A DNA stretch of 64,000 bases from positions 19,793,908 to 19,857,907 of the forward strand of contig CM036256.1 in assembly GCA_020698575.1 (NCBI GenBank), in the 5' to 3' direction. Source of the stretch: Bostrychus sinensis. Taxonomy: Eukaryota; Chordata; Actinopteri; Gobiiformes; Eleotridae. Positions 14,071 through 25,380 of this stretch are shown piece after piece (positions within the stretch are counted from its first letter, which is position 1; each line of letters opens with the position of its first letter). The notes under the pieces were generated by a model. That model was given only the letters and a program-made list of their open reading frames with translations, was not told the origin of the DNA and made no database searches. The position numbers and the translations under genes were made by a program.

Positions 14071-16590
14071 CTCAAATAAGAGACCAATCCAGTGTCTCTA
14101 ACCCCCCTGCCTTTTGTTTATGTCATTGCCATTCAGCCCCTGGCCTCCTGTATTGCTCCATGACTGTGACTGGCTCCCGGCTCTGCCACTCATATCCAGG
14201 CGCACACTAATTGGTCAGATGGACCGAGGTTGTTGCTGTGTCTGCATTGCAGAGCTGCCTCACTCTCTCAGGCTTTCCAGCAGCAGCGAGAGAAGAGGAG
14301 AGAGGGGTGACGGAGAGGGAGGGGAAGGAAAGATATAAAGATGTGGATAGACATTCAAGCCCTCGTTCTCTGTAGATAAAGTATGGCTGCAGAGGCAGAA
14401 GTGGGATGCTTTTCTCTTCTTGGATAACATTAACTACAACATCACCCATCTGTTTTACAGTATTCCCCTTTGGCATCATTGCCAAATAGGTACTTGACGT
14501 CAATTTAGTAATTCTGAACATCATCAAATTAAAGGTGAAATATGTGGAGCTCCTTGTGACCCGCTACTGAAAAAGAAGAGTTTCAAAGACAGTCAAAAAG
14601 ATACTGTATGTGTGAAACCTTCTTTATACTGAATGCCTTTGTACACAGGCATGTGGAGGGGTACACATACCAAATGCCTAATAGCTGTCTCCTGGTATAA
14701 AATGCTGTAATTCTTTGGGGAACAGAATGCAGCTCTAAAATGTCAGCAGATTTTCTGCCTGCTGTACATCACCGACATCTGAAACGTCCATCTCTGTTTT
14801 TGTGTGCCTCAATCGCTGCTTTCCTTCCACTCCATGTACTCTCTAATGACCAGTAATTCCACTAGGACATGTGGAGATATGACACCAGAGAGGTGGACTG
14901 GACAGGAACAACGAAAAAGGAAATTTACTGCAATGTACTATGAACACTTTGTTTTATGCTGCAGACGGGCTTTTCCATGTGTATACAATTATTCACAATG
15001 TGTCATTATCTGTACAATATGGTCTCATTTTTTTGGATATTTTTTTCCTAGATATGATAGACGACCAAGTGACAAGTACTGTGTCAGTGATTGAGGCCAA
15101 TGGTTTAACCCAAAGCCAAAAAGGGAAACTGGATAATATATTGAGCTCATCAAAATGTCCAGCACTGTATGAAATGCTGCATGTTTAGATCAACACAACA
15201 GTTTGAGGAGATGAAAGTCATAAACAGAGACCAGATAAAACAGCAACAATCAGGCATATGGATGAGGTGCAACAACACTTTTGAATAGAAAGCTTGATTT
15301 TAGTCGTGAGCAGCAATATACAGTATTATTTTCTGTACATAAACTTTACTTTAGATAAAATGATAATGTAAGCATATAATATCAAGAAGTACTTTCCTAT
15401 CAGGCTTGCAGACAAAAAAATTGCCATGTCATTATTAAAATGCTGAAGAATTTATATCGACACTAACCAGTATTGTTCATTTTCCTTTTCTGTGTGCCAA
15501 AATCATTATCACTTTGTTATCCTTGCCTGGTTCCTTAAGAAATGAAGTGCCATAAAATCATTTCCATATCACACTTGCAGTATTTGTGATATAGTATATG
15601 CCTTTGGACTGTTTCTGTTGTTTCCTAAATGCCAGCTTGTACTGTTAAAACCATCATCTGAGCTCATTTTGTCTTATGCTAATGACGCCGAATGCTAATG
15701 TTTGAGGGTCTGTTCATTAACTACTGCGAAGCATTATAGCCTGTAAATGCCTTTTAGTATCCTGTATTGTATTTACTGCTTACTTTAAGTATTAAGTATT
15801 TCTTTTAAAGTTCTTGTAATCATTTTGATTTAAAGTAGTTTTTAAGCAAACCTTCAAACAGATTGTAATGCTGTGAGAGAACACTGTGTATCTCATACTG
15901 ATATGTCTTATTCATCTTTCTCACTCTAGTGATTGTACTGCCATACTGGGAGATCTTGAAAGTAGTTTTTCAGCATCTCAAGCGAATGAATGTACCTATT
16001 GATTTAGTCCGTGGTCATTATACTGTGCAGTAATAAGAAAAAGCACAAAACCATTTCTTTATTTTCTGCATTGGAAAGAGGCTGTTGTGTATTATTTGTA
16101 AATAGTGTAAATATCAGATATCGGTGTCTCTGTTGGGTTTTCAGGGGGTCACTCTTGCTCTCCTGGGATGGGACTGTGGTCTGAGTGTGCATTTTTATTT
16201 GGCTGTGAATAAGATGTATGTACAGTATTTAGGGGCTGACCGCTGAGCTCAGCTGTTCCCTGTTCTTAGTGTAGAGATCTCAGACAGAACTGAGTCTTCT
16301 CATTTCAATGATGCCTGCCGAGTTTTTTTCCCCTCCTTTCACAGTTGCTAAGATACTGCTGTTATAATAACCATCAATCTTTGGAGTATTGCTATTAAAT
16401 GGCATTATATAATTGACTGCTAATGTTGTCATGCCTGATGCTAAATGTGAGAACGCACTCATATACACTATAGGCACATACACACAAATAAACAAACAAC
16501 TCTCACACTTCATAGCCGTCTCAAGTAATGTGTAAACAATTTTGGAAATCTATTTCCTTAAAATGAAACCACACTGAAATGCTACTTACC

Positions 16591-16875
16591 AACAGTGGTG
16601 TAAAGGAAGTAGCACATTTTTAAAGACAATGTATTCTCTAAAATATACTTTTACTGGAGTATATTTTTTAGGAAAATTTTGACTTTTAAATCTATGAAGT
16701 CTATAAATGAGTAGAAGTTGGTCTTTTTTTTTTTTTTTTTTTAACCATTATTGTCTCAGTGGCGTCATGCAAAAACGATACTATAAATACTTTTTTTAAA
16801 CTTCTACTTAAGTATTAATGACTGACAATTAAATATAAAGTGGCAGTAACTTTACTGCAGATTTGGAGTACTATA
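16591..16875. repeat. Decayed MITE-like repeat ('aacagtggtgtaaag' type)
   Basis: It begins with 'aacagtggtgtaaaggaagt' and is rich in 'acttttac' and 'cttaagtatt' words, as in the abundant teleost repeat whose consensus starts near CAGTGGTGGAAAGTA. It contains a T-run at about 16723-16742. The far terminus is not recognisable. Confidence 0.5.
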
Positions 16876-17519
16876 GTACTATAATCTCGCCACTAGAGGG
16901 AGTTGCCCACTGGCTCTGTTTCACTTGGCCTGGGAGATAGTCAGATCTCCCATGGGGGTCTGCGCATTGACTGGACACCGTCTGCCTGTCTGAGCCAGAG
17001 CCAGACTACTATTTGAACGGTAGCAAAAAATGAGAATGGCCTTTTGTTGTCTGCTTTGATTTAGTGCTTTGAACATCTCATGCTGAGCAGTAAGGTCAGC
17101 TAAAGGTTGACACACTTGGATCATTGGTACTTGTATACATAAATAAAACAAGACATGGCAGAGGATTCATACATAAACCAGTAAATTGTATCTCCATGTC
17201 AAACATTTTGACAATTTACATATATATCTATATAGTTTTTAACGGTTTATCACAAAGGAAATTAACTTTCAACAGAGGAAGCTAATATATTTTTATGTGT
17301 GTGTCTTTCAGTACAAAAATACAGCTATGGAGTTATGTATTCATGTAGTTTAACAAATAAATTAATAACAAAAGGAACAACAAGAAACTCCTACTACTTA
17401 AAGTATCTGGGGCCAGGTTGCAGGGGCAGCAGCAGTGTAGGCAACACATTTGCTCTTGCCAAACACTTTGTCCAGCTCAGTAGTAAGGTTTTAGTTATAA
17501 TACAACCTTTAGTTGCTAT

Positions 17520-17606
17520 CTTCCTTTCATCCATTCTCTTCCGTTTTATCCAGGGCTCGGTCACAGGGGCAGCAGAGACACCCAGACTTCCCTCTCCTTG
17601 TACACT
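17520..17606 (+). repeat. Tail fragment of a teleost non-LTR retroposon
   Basis: It contains 'catccattctcttccg', 'ttatccagggctcggtc' and 'cccagacttccctctcc', in the order found in the widespread teleost L2/SINE-like tail. It is short and diverged, so the subfamily is not assigned. It lies between sema6b and the GPCR gene. Confidence 0.6.
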
Positions 17607-18072
17607 TACTATCTTTTTGAGATAAATGGGTTTAGACCATTGAATTATTTTAAAGATTTACATTTTGGCACACAATTATTAAAACATATACAATACATTT
17701 AATGGTCAAGATAGCCAAGCCTTAATTGTGTCATAAAAAACATTACAGAAATGAATGTTGTCTTTGTATTTCTCTCTATGGAATAATGTTAATTTGTTTC
17801 TATCCCCGATCTCATTAAGCTGACTGATGCTGAGACTGAAGCCTTTGATGACAACCTTTATGGCACATGTATTTTAAAATCTGTTTTATCATTTCATGTA
17901 ACCAAATAAGCTAAACACTGAATCTAAATTCAGCTTCCACACAACCCACTTCAGGTGACCCACTGTTTGGGAAACAGTTCTATATTACAGTTCAGTAAGT
18001 GAGATTTGTATTTTTAAAACCTGAAGGGATTAAAGAAATATTAAAACAAAAATATCCCAAACAATACAATAT

Positions 18073-18948
18073 TCATTGTTGAGAGTAAAAATGTTTGAGT
18101 AAGAAGTAATAGCTGATTGAATCAAAGCAGCAGTTTGTGGAAGCAATCCACTCGGACACCATGAGATACACGTGTGCTGGTAAATATCTGCACCGCCAGT
18201 CTGCAGGCACCTTGGTAAGGTAGTTCACAATGTAGCCTACATTTATGGGTGTATAGCATATCACAAATACAATTAGGTTTGCTGTTACAATGCCAATGAC
18301 CCCTTTCCTTTCTCCAGTTTGATCATTATATTTGAGTAGAATGTGGATTATCTGACTTGAACAAAACACCACTATCACCAATGGAAAAAGGAAGCCAAGA
18401 AAAATGAGAAGAAGAATAAAATCTAGATGGAGTGGGAGGTCTTTCCGTCTTTCATAACAAGTCCAGAGTTTATCTGGGTAGTTTTCCTTTCTGAATACTC
18501 CACATACAGTCAGCAGAAGCCCCCAGATGAGCAAACACAATATGGCCGCTGTCTCCTTCTTCCTCCTCCAGGTCCTAAACTGCACAGGGAACCTTACGGC
18601 CAAATATCTATGGACACTGATAGCTGCTGTAGTCAGGATGCTGGCGTACATGTTGAGGTAGTGCGCGTTGAAAAGGAAAGTGCACAGGAAGGTCTTGGGC
18701 AGGCACCTAAAGGCATCATAGATCCTAAATGGGAGGAAGAGGATGAGGGTGGAGTCAGCTAAGGCCAGGTTGAACATGTAGATGTGGGTGTCCGTCCAGG
18801 AGTCCCGTTTGAAGATAAAGACACGTAAGGCAGCAGCATGGACAAGGAGGCCCAAAATGAAGAGAAGAGTGTAGCCCAAGCCTTGTAGAGTGTCTACTTT
18901 GCACTGAGGAGTGGTGGTGTTGTCAGGGGTGGTGGTGTTGAGACACAT
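18073..18948 (-). CDS. GPR35/GPR55-like class A G protein-coupled receptor
   Basis: Single-exon frame of 291 aa. The N-terminus carries two Thr/Pro-rich N-glycosylation sequons (NTT), and seven hydrophobic segments follow. Class A landmarks are LALAD in TM2 and a TM3 cysteine (FLCTF) that can pair with ECL2 (WTCYE). The TM3 end reads HRY, where DRY is usual. TM6 has CYTP in place of CWxP, and TM7 ends in NCCFDSISYY, the DxxxY form seen in GPR35 and GPR55 (NCCLDxxCYY). The IYMxNLAxAD block after TM1 also fits GPR35. The C-tail is very short, ending shortly after helix 8. Mammalian GPR35 responds to tryptophan-pathway and other acidic metabolites and GPR55 to lysophospholipids; which applies here cannot be told. 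The start is the first Met before the sequons. A repeat begins about 60 bp upstream of the start, so a 5' UTR intron is possible. Confidence 0.85.
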   Translation of the reverse strand: MCLNTTTPDNTTTPQCKVDTLQGLGYTLLFILGLLVHAAALRVFIFKRDSWTDTHIYMFNLALADSTLILFLPFRIYDAFRCLPKTFLCTFLFNAHYLNMYASILTTAAISVHRYLAVRFPVQFRTWRRKKETAAILCLLIWGLLLTVCGVFRKENYPDKLWTCYERRKDLPLHLDFILLLIFLGFLFPLVIVVFCSSQIIHILLKYNDQTGERKGVIGIVTANLIVFVICYTPINVGYIVNYLTKVPADWRCRYLPAHVYLMVSEWIASTNCCFDSISYYFLLKHFYSQQ

Positions 18949-19010
18949 ACTGCAATTATCTGCTCAAAATGGCATATAGTAGACACAAGATCAGATATCA
19001 CACATTTACT

Positions 19011-19430
19011 GCACTGTGCAAACGTTTTAGTGAGGTGTGAAAAATGCTTAAATAAAAGTGCTTTATTAAATACAGACAGACAAAATGATTCATCTTGGTA
19101 TGGATCCAGATCAGTTTATATCCAGGAGTGTTTTAAAGGATTATGTACCATTTTTAGATACAGACCGAAGATACTAACTTTACTCACTGATAAAAAAAAA
19201 TCTTTGTCCATTGTGAGATACAGTGTAAGGGTTTCGTGGCTCAATGGAAAGAGCATTTAGCCCTGAACTAGACAAGCTAAAGTTTAAATCCAGATTTCGG
19301 CATTATATCTTTATCATTGCAGACGAGTTCTTTGGCAACAAAAGAGAAAAGAGAACAAAAGTTTTAAGAAAACTAGCTCTTTGGCCCTATCTCGCACTGC
19401 TAGAACTTAAAAATTCCTGGACCCACACAA
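19011..19430 (+). mobile_element. TIR element containing tRNA-like A and B boxes (decayed copy)
   Basis: The left end, 'tgcaaacgttttagtgaggt', matches the left terminus of the element at 23807-24183. Inside, at about 19230-19305, is a tRNA-like segment: 'tggctcaatgg' fits a pol III A box and 'gtttaaatcc' a degenerate B box. The right terminus is not preserved. Homology to the second copy continues through 'ggcattatatctttatcattgca'-like sequence. Confidence 0.6.
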
Positions 19431-19481
19431 TAATCTTAATCCACACCAAAAAACTAATTTCTTCCTTGGCACTATTACTGA

Positions 19482-19550
19482 TATAATATAATATAATATA
19501 ATATAATATAATATAATATAATATAATATAATATAATATAATATAATATA
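19482..19550. repeat. (ATAAT)n pentanucleotide microsatellite
   Basis: About 14 uninterrupted copies of a five-base unit. The minus-strand frame through it is repeat translation. Confidence 0.95.
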
Positions 19551-21667
19551 GTGGAAAGGAGGAAAAAGATGCAGACTGTTAAGGTCCACAATAGAGTCAC
19601 ATCAATGGTTTCTAACCACACAAGCCAGATTAATACAGTATTTTCAATGAGCAAACAAAAATACTGGTAAAAATAACCAATAAAATCTTACCGTAAGTTG
19701 TCTTCCAGACGTTGCTGTTCTCAACACAGATACAAAGACTGCATTTCATACTAATTTAAAATAAGAACTGTGGTCAAAGTGACTTCCTGTCACTTTGGTG
19801 AATGTGACATTGCATGTGCAGTTCCTCTGAAACTTTACTGTCATCAATATTAATAACATACCTGTTGCCACTTGTAGTGTTTGAAGACACATACATCATT
19901 TGTATGTGTAACTGTCCTCAAACTATGTCAACAAAGAAATTACCTTGTTTGAAAGGTGAAAGTTTAAGACTGGAATGGACAAAGCAAAAAGCACAAACAA
20001 AATAAATCTCTCAGTGTTATGCTGTTTTATAACTGTGATTCTCAAACTGGGCAATTCTGAGACATTGTTCACATCATTCTTGCTTTTACTGTATTTGTCA
20101 TAATGGAAAATGTGAACTGAAAGAAATTAAGTGTGTCACTACTTGACATATTTAGTTGATTTAAGATTTAAATGCACTGTTGGGTTTCACAGTAAATCTG
20201 TAATCTTTCTGCAAGAGGCTTGAATCTGAGTGGGTGCAAGAAAATCCAGTGAGTCATAGCAATAAACATGTATTTAATTCACAGTAACTATATAGACTGT
20301 AGCTGTGTAAACTATATGTTTTAAAAAGGCTATGTACTACAATGAAAGTGGTACTTGCAAATAGGCAGATATTTTCTTGGGTGGTACACTGTGCGCAGAT
20401 TATTTTGATTTTAACAATACTTTCTTAGTGTGTCAAGCTTCATTTTGATAGTTTCTCTGTCCACATTACTGTCCATCATCATTACTTGAAGGATTTCTAC
20501 ATTTGCGTCAAACATCGTCTCAACAGAACACGTCAAAGCCAGGTTTACGAAAGCATTTCTCTTGTTGTTTCATGAGCTGCCTTTGTTTCAGTGTCTTTCA
20601 ATAACTGTGTGTTGTTTCTTCAGTTTGTGTGATTCATTTGTTTGTGATGGAGGCAGTTTGTGTGTGTTGTAATGAGTCATGACACAAATCCTGAAATGTT
20701 GACTGAGCCTTGCTTATCATTACAGTCAATAAGTGCTAATAGGTTATCTGGTAAGACATGTTTAAATGATTTGCAGAATTTGTGCATAGATAGAACGTTT
20801 CATACATGCAATCACAAGTATTCAGTGTTTAAAACAGGAAGGAGGTGTCACCAAGAGGCTGTAGTTTTTAGAGTTTCAGGAACTGATGTGTGGTTTGCTA
20901 GGAACCAAATCAACAGCATTATATATTACTGAAGATGTAAAATGCAAAATTAAGTCACACAAGGCACACACAATAAAAGATTAGTTGCAGATGAAGAACC
21001 AGTTAACCCCATAGCACCCTCTGTTGCAAATATGCAGCATATAATTCAAAGGTCATGGCAAAAAAGTAGGAGTCTATTTTTTAAATGTATTAACTAATTC
21101 ATGAATGCTGCTTACCAAAAATATTGACAAATTTTTGTTCTTACCCATCCCCGTTGACTAAAATTTAGCACGGATGATTTTTTTCCAACAAATATTTCTA
21201 TGTCTGGGTTCTACGGGGTTAATTTATCACTTACAAAGTAAAACAACAAAATTAATAAACACCACTGAGTTAAAACAGCAATAAAATATGACTGGTGTAT
21301 AAAGCTGGTTGAGAGAGAGCTACAAAAAGGTGTCAAAGCAATGTTAGATTTGTTGTGTTGTAGGTTTAGAATGTTGGATTTGACTACCCAAATAAAAACA
21401 GCCCCCAAAAAGTCTTACAGTCTACGAATATACAAAGTAGAATAATGCAAAGCAGAGCTACAGTGAAGTTATAGCAAAAATACAAAGCTAACATTTGTGT
21501 TGATCTAACCTCGGAAATGGACTGACAGAAATAATGATCATCACATATCATGGGAGCGTTAGTATGAGTGAGTATTGTACCTTCTTATTTTGAAACTTTT
21601 GGTAACATCAGCGATTCAGGTTTAGACTTTTGATGAACCTTAGCCACAGTTAACAAATGTTAACTAT

Positions 21668-22030
21668 TATTAGGGCTGCACGGTATATCCTAAAATGATC
21701 ATTGTTACATTATCAGGTTTAGCTTTGTTTTATTATGTAAATTATCTAAAACACTTTATTTTACACTACACTTGATTCTTCTGCAAAAAAAACAACAAAA
21801 AAACAAAACAAACAATGACTACTTTACTAAGTGGTAATATGTACTTTGGTGTAACAACTTTGAGTAGTGTAACAAGTATTTTTTATGGCATTTGTACTTA
21901 TAAACTGTAAGGATACAACATTTGATTATGTAAGTACAACTTAAGTACAAATATTACTAGTTACATCATTATTTTCAAATTCAGTATTATTATTGAATAC
22001 CACATGTTTTTCCAACACTGTGCAGCCCGA
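21668..22030. mobile_element. hAT-like MITE, 'agggctgcac' termini
   Basis: It begins 'tagggctgcacggtatat' and ends 'aacactgtgcagccc', imperfect inverted ends of about 11 bp. The interior is AT-rich and non-coding. Two more elements in this window share the same ends (22365-23270 and 42413-42712). Assignment to hAT is by resemblance only. Confidence 0.6.
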
Positions 22031-22479
22031 CTTGCTCTAAAGAACAAATTTAGCTGTTAAATTACTTAGTTTCTGGAACTGTGATTGCTCCACTCATACC
22101 AAAACCATTTTGCTTTAGCACCATGCTAGTGTAGGCCATTCCTATTACTAATCTCAGCTTGTGTTTTTATTGCTTTTCCAGGCCACTTTATTAAAGGCTG
22201 CATCCACGCTGTCCTGAGCATGAAGGGCAGAAATGTAATATAGAACAGGAAATGAGAAGATTAAGTGTTTTCTGCTCAGTCTGTTGTTGTATTCATTTTT
22301 GTGAGATCCCCTCTAGGCTGCTGGTGTTTTCACTCACATATTTCCCAGGTCTGGGTGGATCTAGTGTAGAGCTGAATGATATCAGAAAAATAAGCAATAT
22401 GCAATAACTGTGTTAAATATTATGATAATATATTTTGTATATCCTTTGTGACATAGCAAAAGTTCAGTTCAGTCTTATT

Positions 22480-23130
22480 TTAAACCTGTACTAAACCATG
22501 TCTAAAACACGACTAAACCAGGTCTGGACCAGAACTAAACCAGGTCTAAAACATGACTAAACCTTGTCTAAACCAGAACTAAACTAGGACTATACCACTA
22601 ACTAACTATACTATACTAATAATAATAATGGATTGGATTTATATGGTCCTCAAGCTTCCCAAAACGTTTTACATGAGTCTATTATTCATTCACTCCTCAG
22701 TCACATTCGGCGGTGGTGAGCTACTTCTGTAACCACAGCTGCCCTGGGGCAGACTGACAGAAGCGGGGCTGCCAATCTGTGCCTTTACGCCCCTCCCACC
22801 AATCACAGTCACGCTGACACATTCATACATAGGCAAGGTAGATGAAGTGTCTTTCCCAAGAACACAACAGTACGCTATGCGGGGCTTGAACTGCCAACCT
22901 TCAGGTTAGTGGGCGAACACCTCTACTGCCACCCCAACCACATCTAAACCAGGACTAAACAACAACTAAACTAGGACTAAATCAGGTCTAAAGCAGGACT
23001 AAACCATGTTTAAACCAAAACTAAACTAGCACTAAACCAGGACAAAATCAGGACTAAACTAAGTCTTAATAAGGACTAAACCAGATCTAAACCAAGACTA
23101 AACCAGATTTAAACAGACTGAACAGACCAA
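22480..23130 (-). repeat. Minisatellite, reverse orientation of the 2.4 kb array
   Basis: Degenerate copies of ACTAAACCAGG and TCTAAACCAGG, the reverse complement of the word at 2434-2850. It is interrupted at about 22605-22940 by a retroposon. No coding potential. Confidence 0.8.
22605..22940 (-). mobile_element. Teleost non-LTR retroposon fragment inside the minisatellite
   Basis: It reads 'cattcactcctcagtcac', 'acagctgccctggggcagac', 'gaagtgtctttcccaagaac' and 'cggggcttgaactgccaacc', a block order typical of a very common teleost retroposon. The TAA-rich 5' edge is the tail of an element on the minus strand. A related copy lies in the opposite orientation at 49165-49430. Confidence 0.7.
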
Positions 23131-23806
23131 CACAGACTAATTTGAGGCTTGAGTTAGACAATTATTTTGAGAGGCACTGCACAAATCTCTGTCAGATGGA
23201 AGACAATAAAATGACTGCAAGTTATTTCATTTTCTAGCAATATAATTATATTGTGCAGCCTTAATGTAGTGCTCGGTTTGTCTGCCTGTTCAGTACTGCC
23301 ATGTCTGCAGCTGGTTTCCAAAGTGCCTTTTACACGTCAGTATGCTGGGGATAGGGTGGGATAGGGTGCACTGTGATGGGGTGGGGTTTCGATGGCTGTA
23401 TGTAGGTCAGTGAAGACACACCCCTCTCCCCTCGCAGTGCCCCTGCTATCCTCTCTTCTCTCTTTTTTCCCTCTCTGTTCTCCCGCTGTGACGCAATGCA
23501 GACATTCTCAGTCCCTGCAAAACAACATATTTTTCATTGACAAATAAAACAAAAGCTTGGTGAATCAGTCATCACCATATGGAGGCCTTAATCATCAGAT
23601 ATTCTGTGGTATTTTTAGAGAAGTTTTTGTTGTTGTGATGGATTACATAATGTTCTGTCGTTGCATAATGTTGGAGATGTGTGATGGTGGCACACTTTGT
23701 TGAGAGCCAAAAGCAAAAAGTGTGTCATGCCTTCTGTGGGTGTTTGCTTTGGAAACAGACTTTTGTACAATATAGAAACTGCACTTATGTGTATGCTGTG
23801 TCAATA

Positions 23807-24183
23807 TACGGTACCTTGCAAAAGTTTTAGTGAGGTGTGCAAAATGCTGTTAAGTGCTTAAATAAATACATTATTTTATTTTTACTTTTGTTATGAAGGT
23901 TTTTCAGGCTCAATGGAAAGAGTTTGAAAAGAATTACGCCTGGACTAGAAGGTAAAGTTTGAGTGCAGATCTGGGCACTATATCTGTACCATTGCAAGAC
24001 AGGACCAGTGCATTGGCAGAGGTCTCTCTGAGTGCTTCTAGTTTTGAGTTTTCTTCTCTTTTTCTTATAATTTTGTGCATTTTGGTTCCTTGATACACTT
24101 TTCTTTGTTCATAAAAACTCCTAAACTCCTAAACTAACTCCTGTTCATAAAACCTGCCTAAGACTTTTGCACAGCACTGTATA
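23807..24183 (+). mobile_element. TIR element with tRNA-like segment (fuller copy)
   Basis: The left end 'ggtaccttgcaaaagtttta' and the right end 'taagacttttgcacagcact' are imperfect inverted repeats, flanked by TA on both sides as expected for Tc1/mariner-type insertion. Internally, 'aggctcaatggaaagag' and 'taaagtttgagtgcagatc' correspond to the tRNA-like boxes of the copy at 19.0 kb. About 380 bp, non-coding. Confidence 0.65.
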
Positions 24184-24990
24184 TATTTAACCTGTGATTC
24201 AGTTTTTATTTTTTATCTGCTCACCGCTCAGCTATAATTGACCAAAAACCATACAAACACTAAAACCAGACCAGCTCCTAGTATTACATAAGCTGGTTGT
24301 ACCACACCATCAACACTAGAGGGCTCTACTTCAACTGGCTCACATAGAACTGCTTTGTTACTGAATTACCATAGCTGGTAGTATCCAGGGTTTTCATTAT
24401 ACAACAGTAGGTGATGTGATAGGTGAGAACGTGTTAGCAGATGGCTGGACAAAAGGTGACAGCAATCTGTGAGAAATCTGTAAAGAAAATACAAAATGAG
24501 ACAAATAAGAAAAAGATAAAATATTTGCCTTACATAAAAAGGCCACACTGGAAAACATCATTGTTTTTGGAATTACAGCATGGTATAGTAGTATGAGTGG
24601 TATAGCAGTAGTAGTAATGTGTATAATATGGCACCCTGAAATTGGCACAAATGTACGACTGAAATAACTGATCAAAAGGACAACAAACCACTATAGACAA
24701 TATTTCAGAAGGCAGTGCTAAAACAAGCAACAAAAATCATGGCAGACATCTTTCTATCAGGAAGAAGACTCTGCATTCACAACTGTAAATCTAACCAGGT
24801 AAAGTAGTCCTTTGTCCCAGGCCAGCCACAATAAGATAATTGAAATCCAAAACATAACATACAGTATGCAGTCACTGAGCAGGCAAATGCTGCTATCTTT
24901 TTATTTATAATATATAGATACTGGGCTTGTTTAAATTGATTGATCATTGAATGTGTGTTGTTTGTCTTGGCATACATGTTTTTATATGAT

Positions 24991-25380
24991 ATACACTAAT
25001 CAAGCATAATATTATGACCACTGACAATGGTTAATGTAGGAAAGGAGGAAAAAGGTGTAAAAATTTGAGCTAGTTAAGCTCAAGCTAGTTGAGCTAGGGT
25101 GAAATTGTGATGACTAGACAACTTGGTCAGAGCATCTCTAAAACTGCAGCTCTTGTGTGTCTGCTGTAGTCAGTGTGTATACAAAAGTGGTCCAATCAAG
25201 GTACAGTGGTGAACCGGCGACAGGACATGGGGATGTGGGGAGAAAAGGCCAGACTGTGTAGTCCAATTCAACAGACAAGCTACTGTAGTTCAAATCACTG
25301 GTTCTGATAGAATGGTCTGAGAATACACAGTGCACTGTTTGTTGCGTATGGAGCTGCATAATAGGCAAGTGCCCATAGTG
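24991..25380 (+). pseudogene. Tc1/mariner transposon, decayed 5' half
   Basis: It begins 'atacactaatcaagcataat' followed by 'attatgaccac', the terminus of a common fish Tc1-like element. Downstream it retains diverged DNA for the transposase N-terminal paired/HTH domain: the stretches around 25085-25140 and 25190-25225 correspond to 'gaaattgtgatgactagac' and 'gtggtgaaccggcgacagg'. Similarity fades near 25375, after 'tttgttgcgtatggagctg'. Frames are broken and the catalytic DDE part and 3' terminus are absent, so it cannot be active. Confidence 0.8.

Larger units (their letters stand above)
14071..18072. other. sema6b 3' UTR and convergent intergenic spacer
   Basis: No coding region is supported. 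The first part should hold the sema6b 3' UTR; the AATAAA words near 16489 and 17140 are possible but unproven ends. It also holds a decayed 'aagtac'-type element and a retroposon fragment, listed separately. A frame at 14940-15188 has no splice sites or recognisable domain and was not called. Confidence 0.55.
18949..22364. other. Intergenic, repeat-bearing
   Basis: No gene found. Contents are listed separately: a TIR element with a tRNA-like segment at 19.0-19.4 kb, an ATAAT pentamer microsatellite and a 'ggctgcac' MITE at 21.67-22.03 kb. The rest is AT-rich with short frames lacking splice context. Confidence 0.6.
22365..23270. mobile_element. Composite MITE hosting a minisatellite and a retroposon
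   Basis: The outer ends 'gagctgaatgatat' and 'atattgtgcagcc' match the 'ggctgcac' MITE family. Nested inside are the minisatellite in ACTAAACC orientation (22480-22600 and 22941-23130) and a retroposon (about 22605-22940) that splits it. The order of events is therefore MITE, then minisatellite growth, then retroposon insertion. Confidence 0.6.

Noticed and set aside
14804..15188. Two short plus-strand frames after sema6b
   Set aside because: They lie in the presumed 3' UTR, lack a domain and have no supporting splice sites.
18427..18762. 111-codon plus-strand frame
   Set aside because: Antisense shadow of the GPCR coding exon; no domain.
19229..19305. tRNA gene
   Set aside because: A-box and B-box words are present but no acceptor stem or cloverleaf could be formed, and a second diverged copy shows it is part of a repeat.
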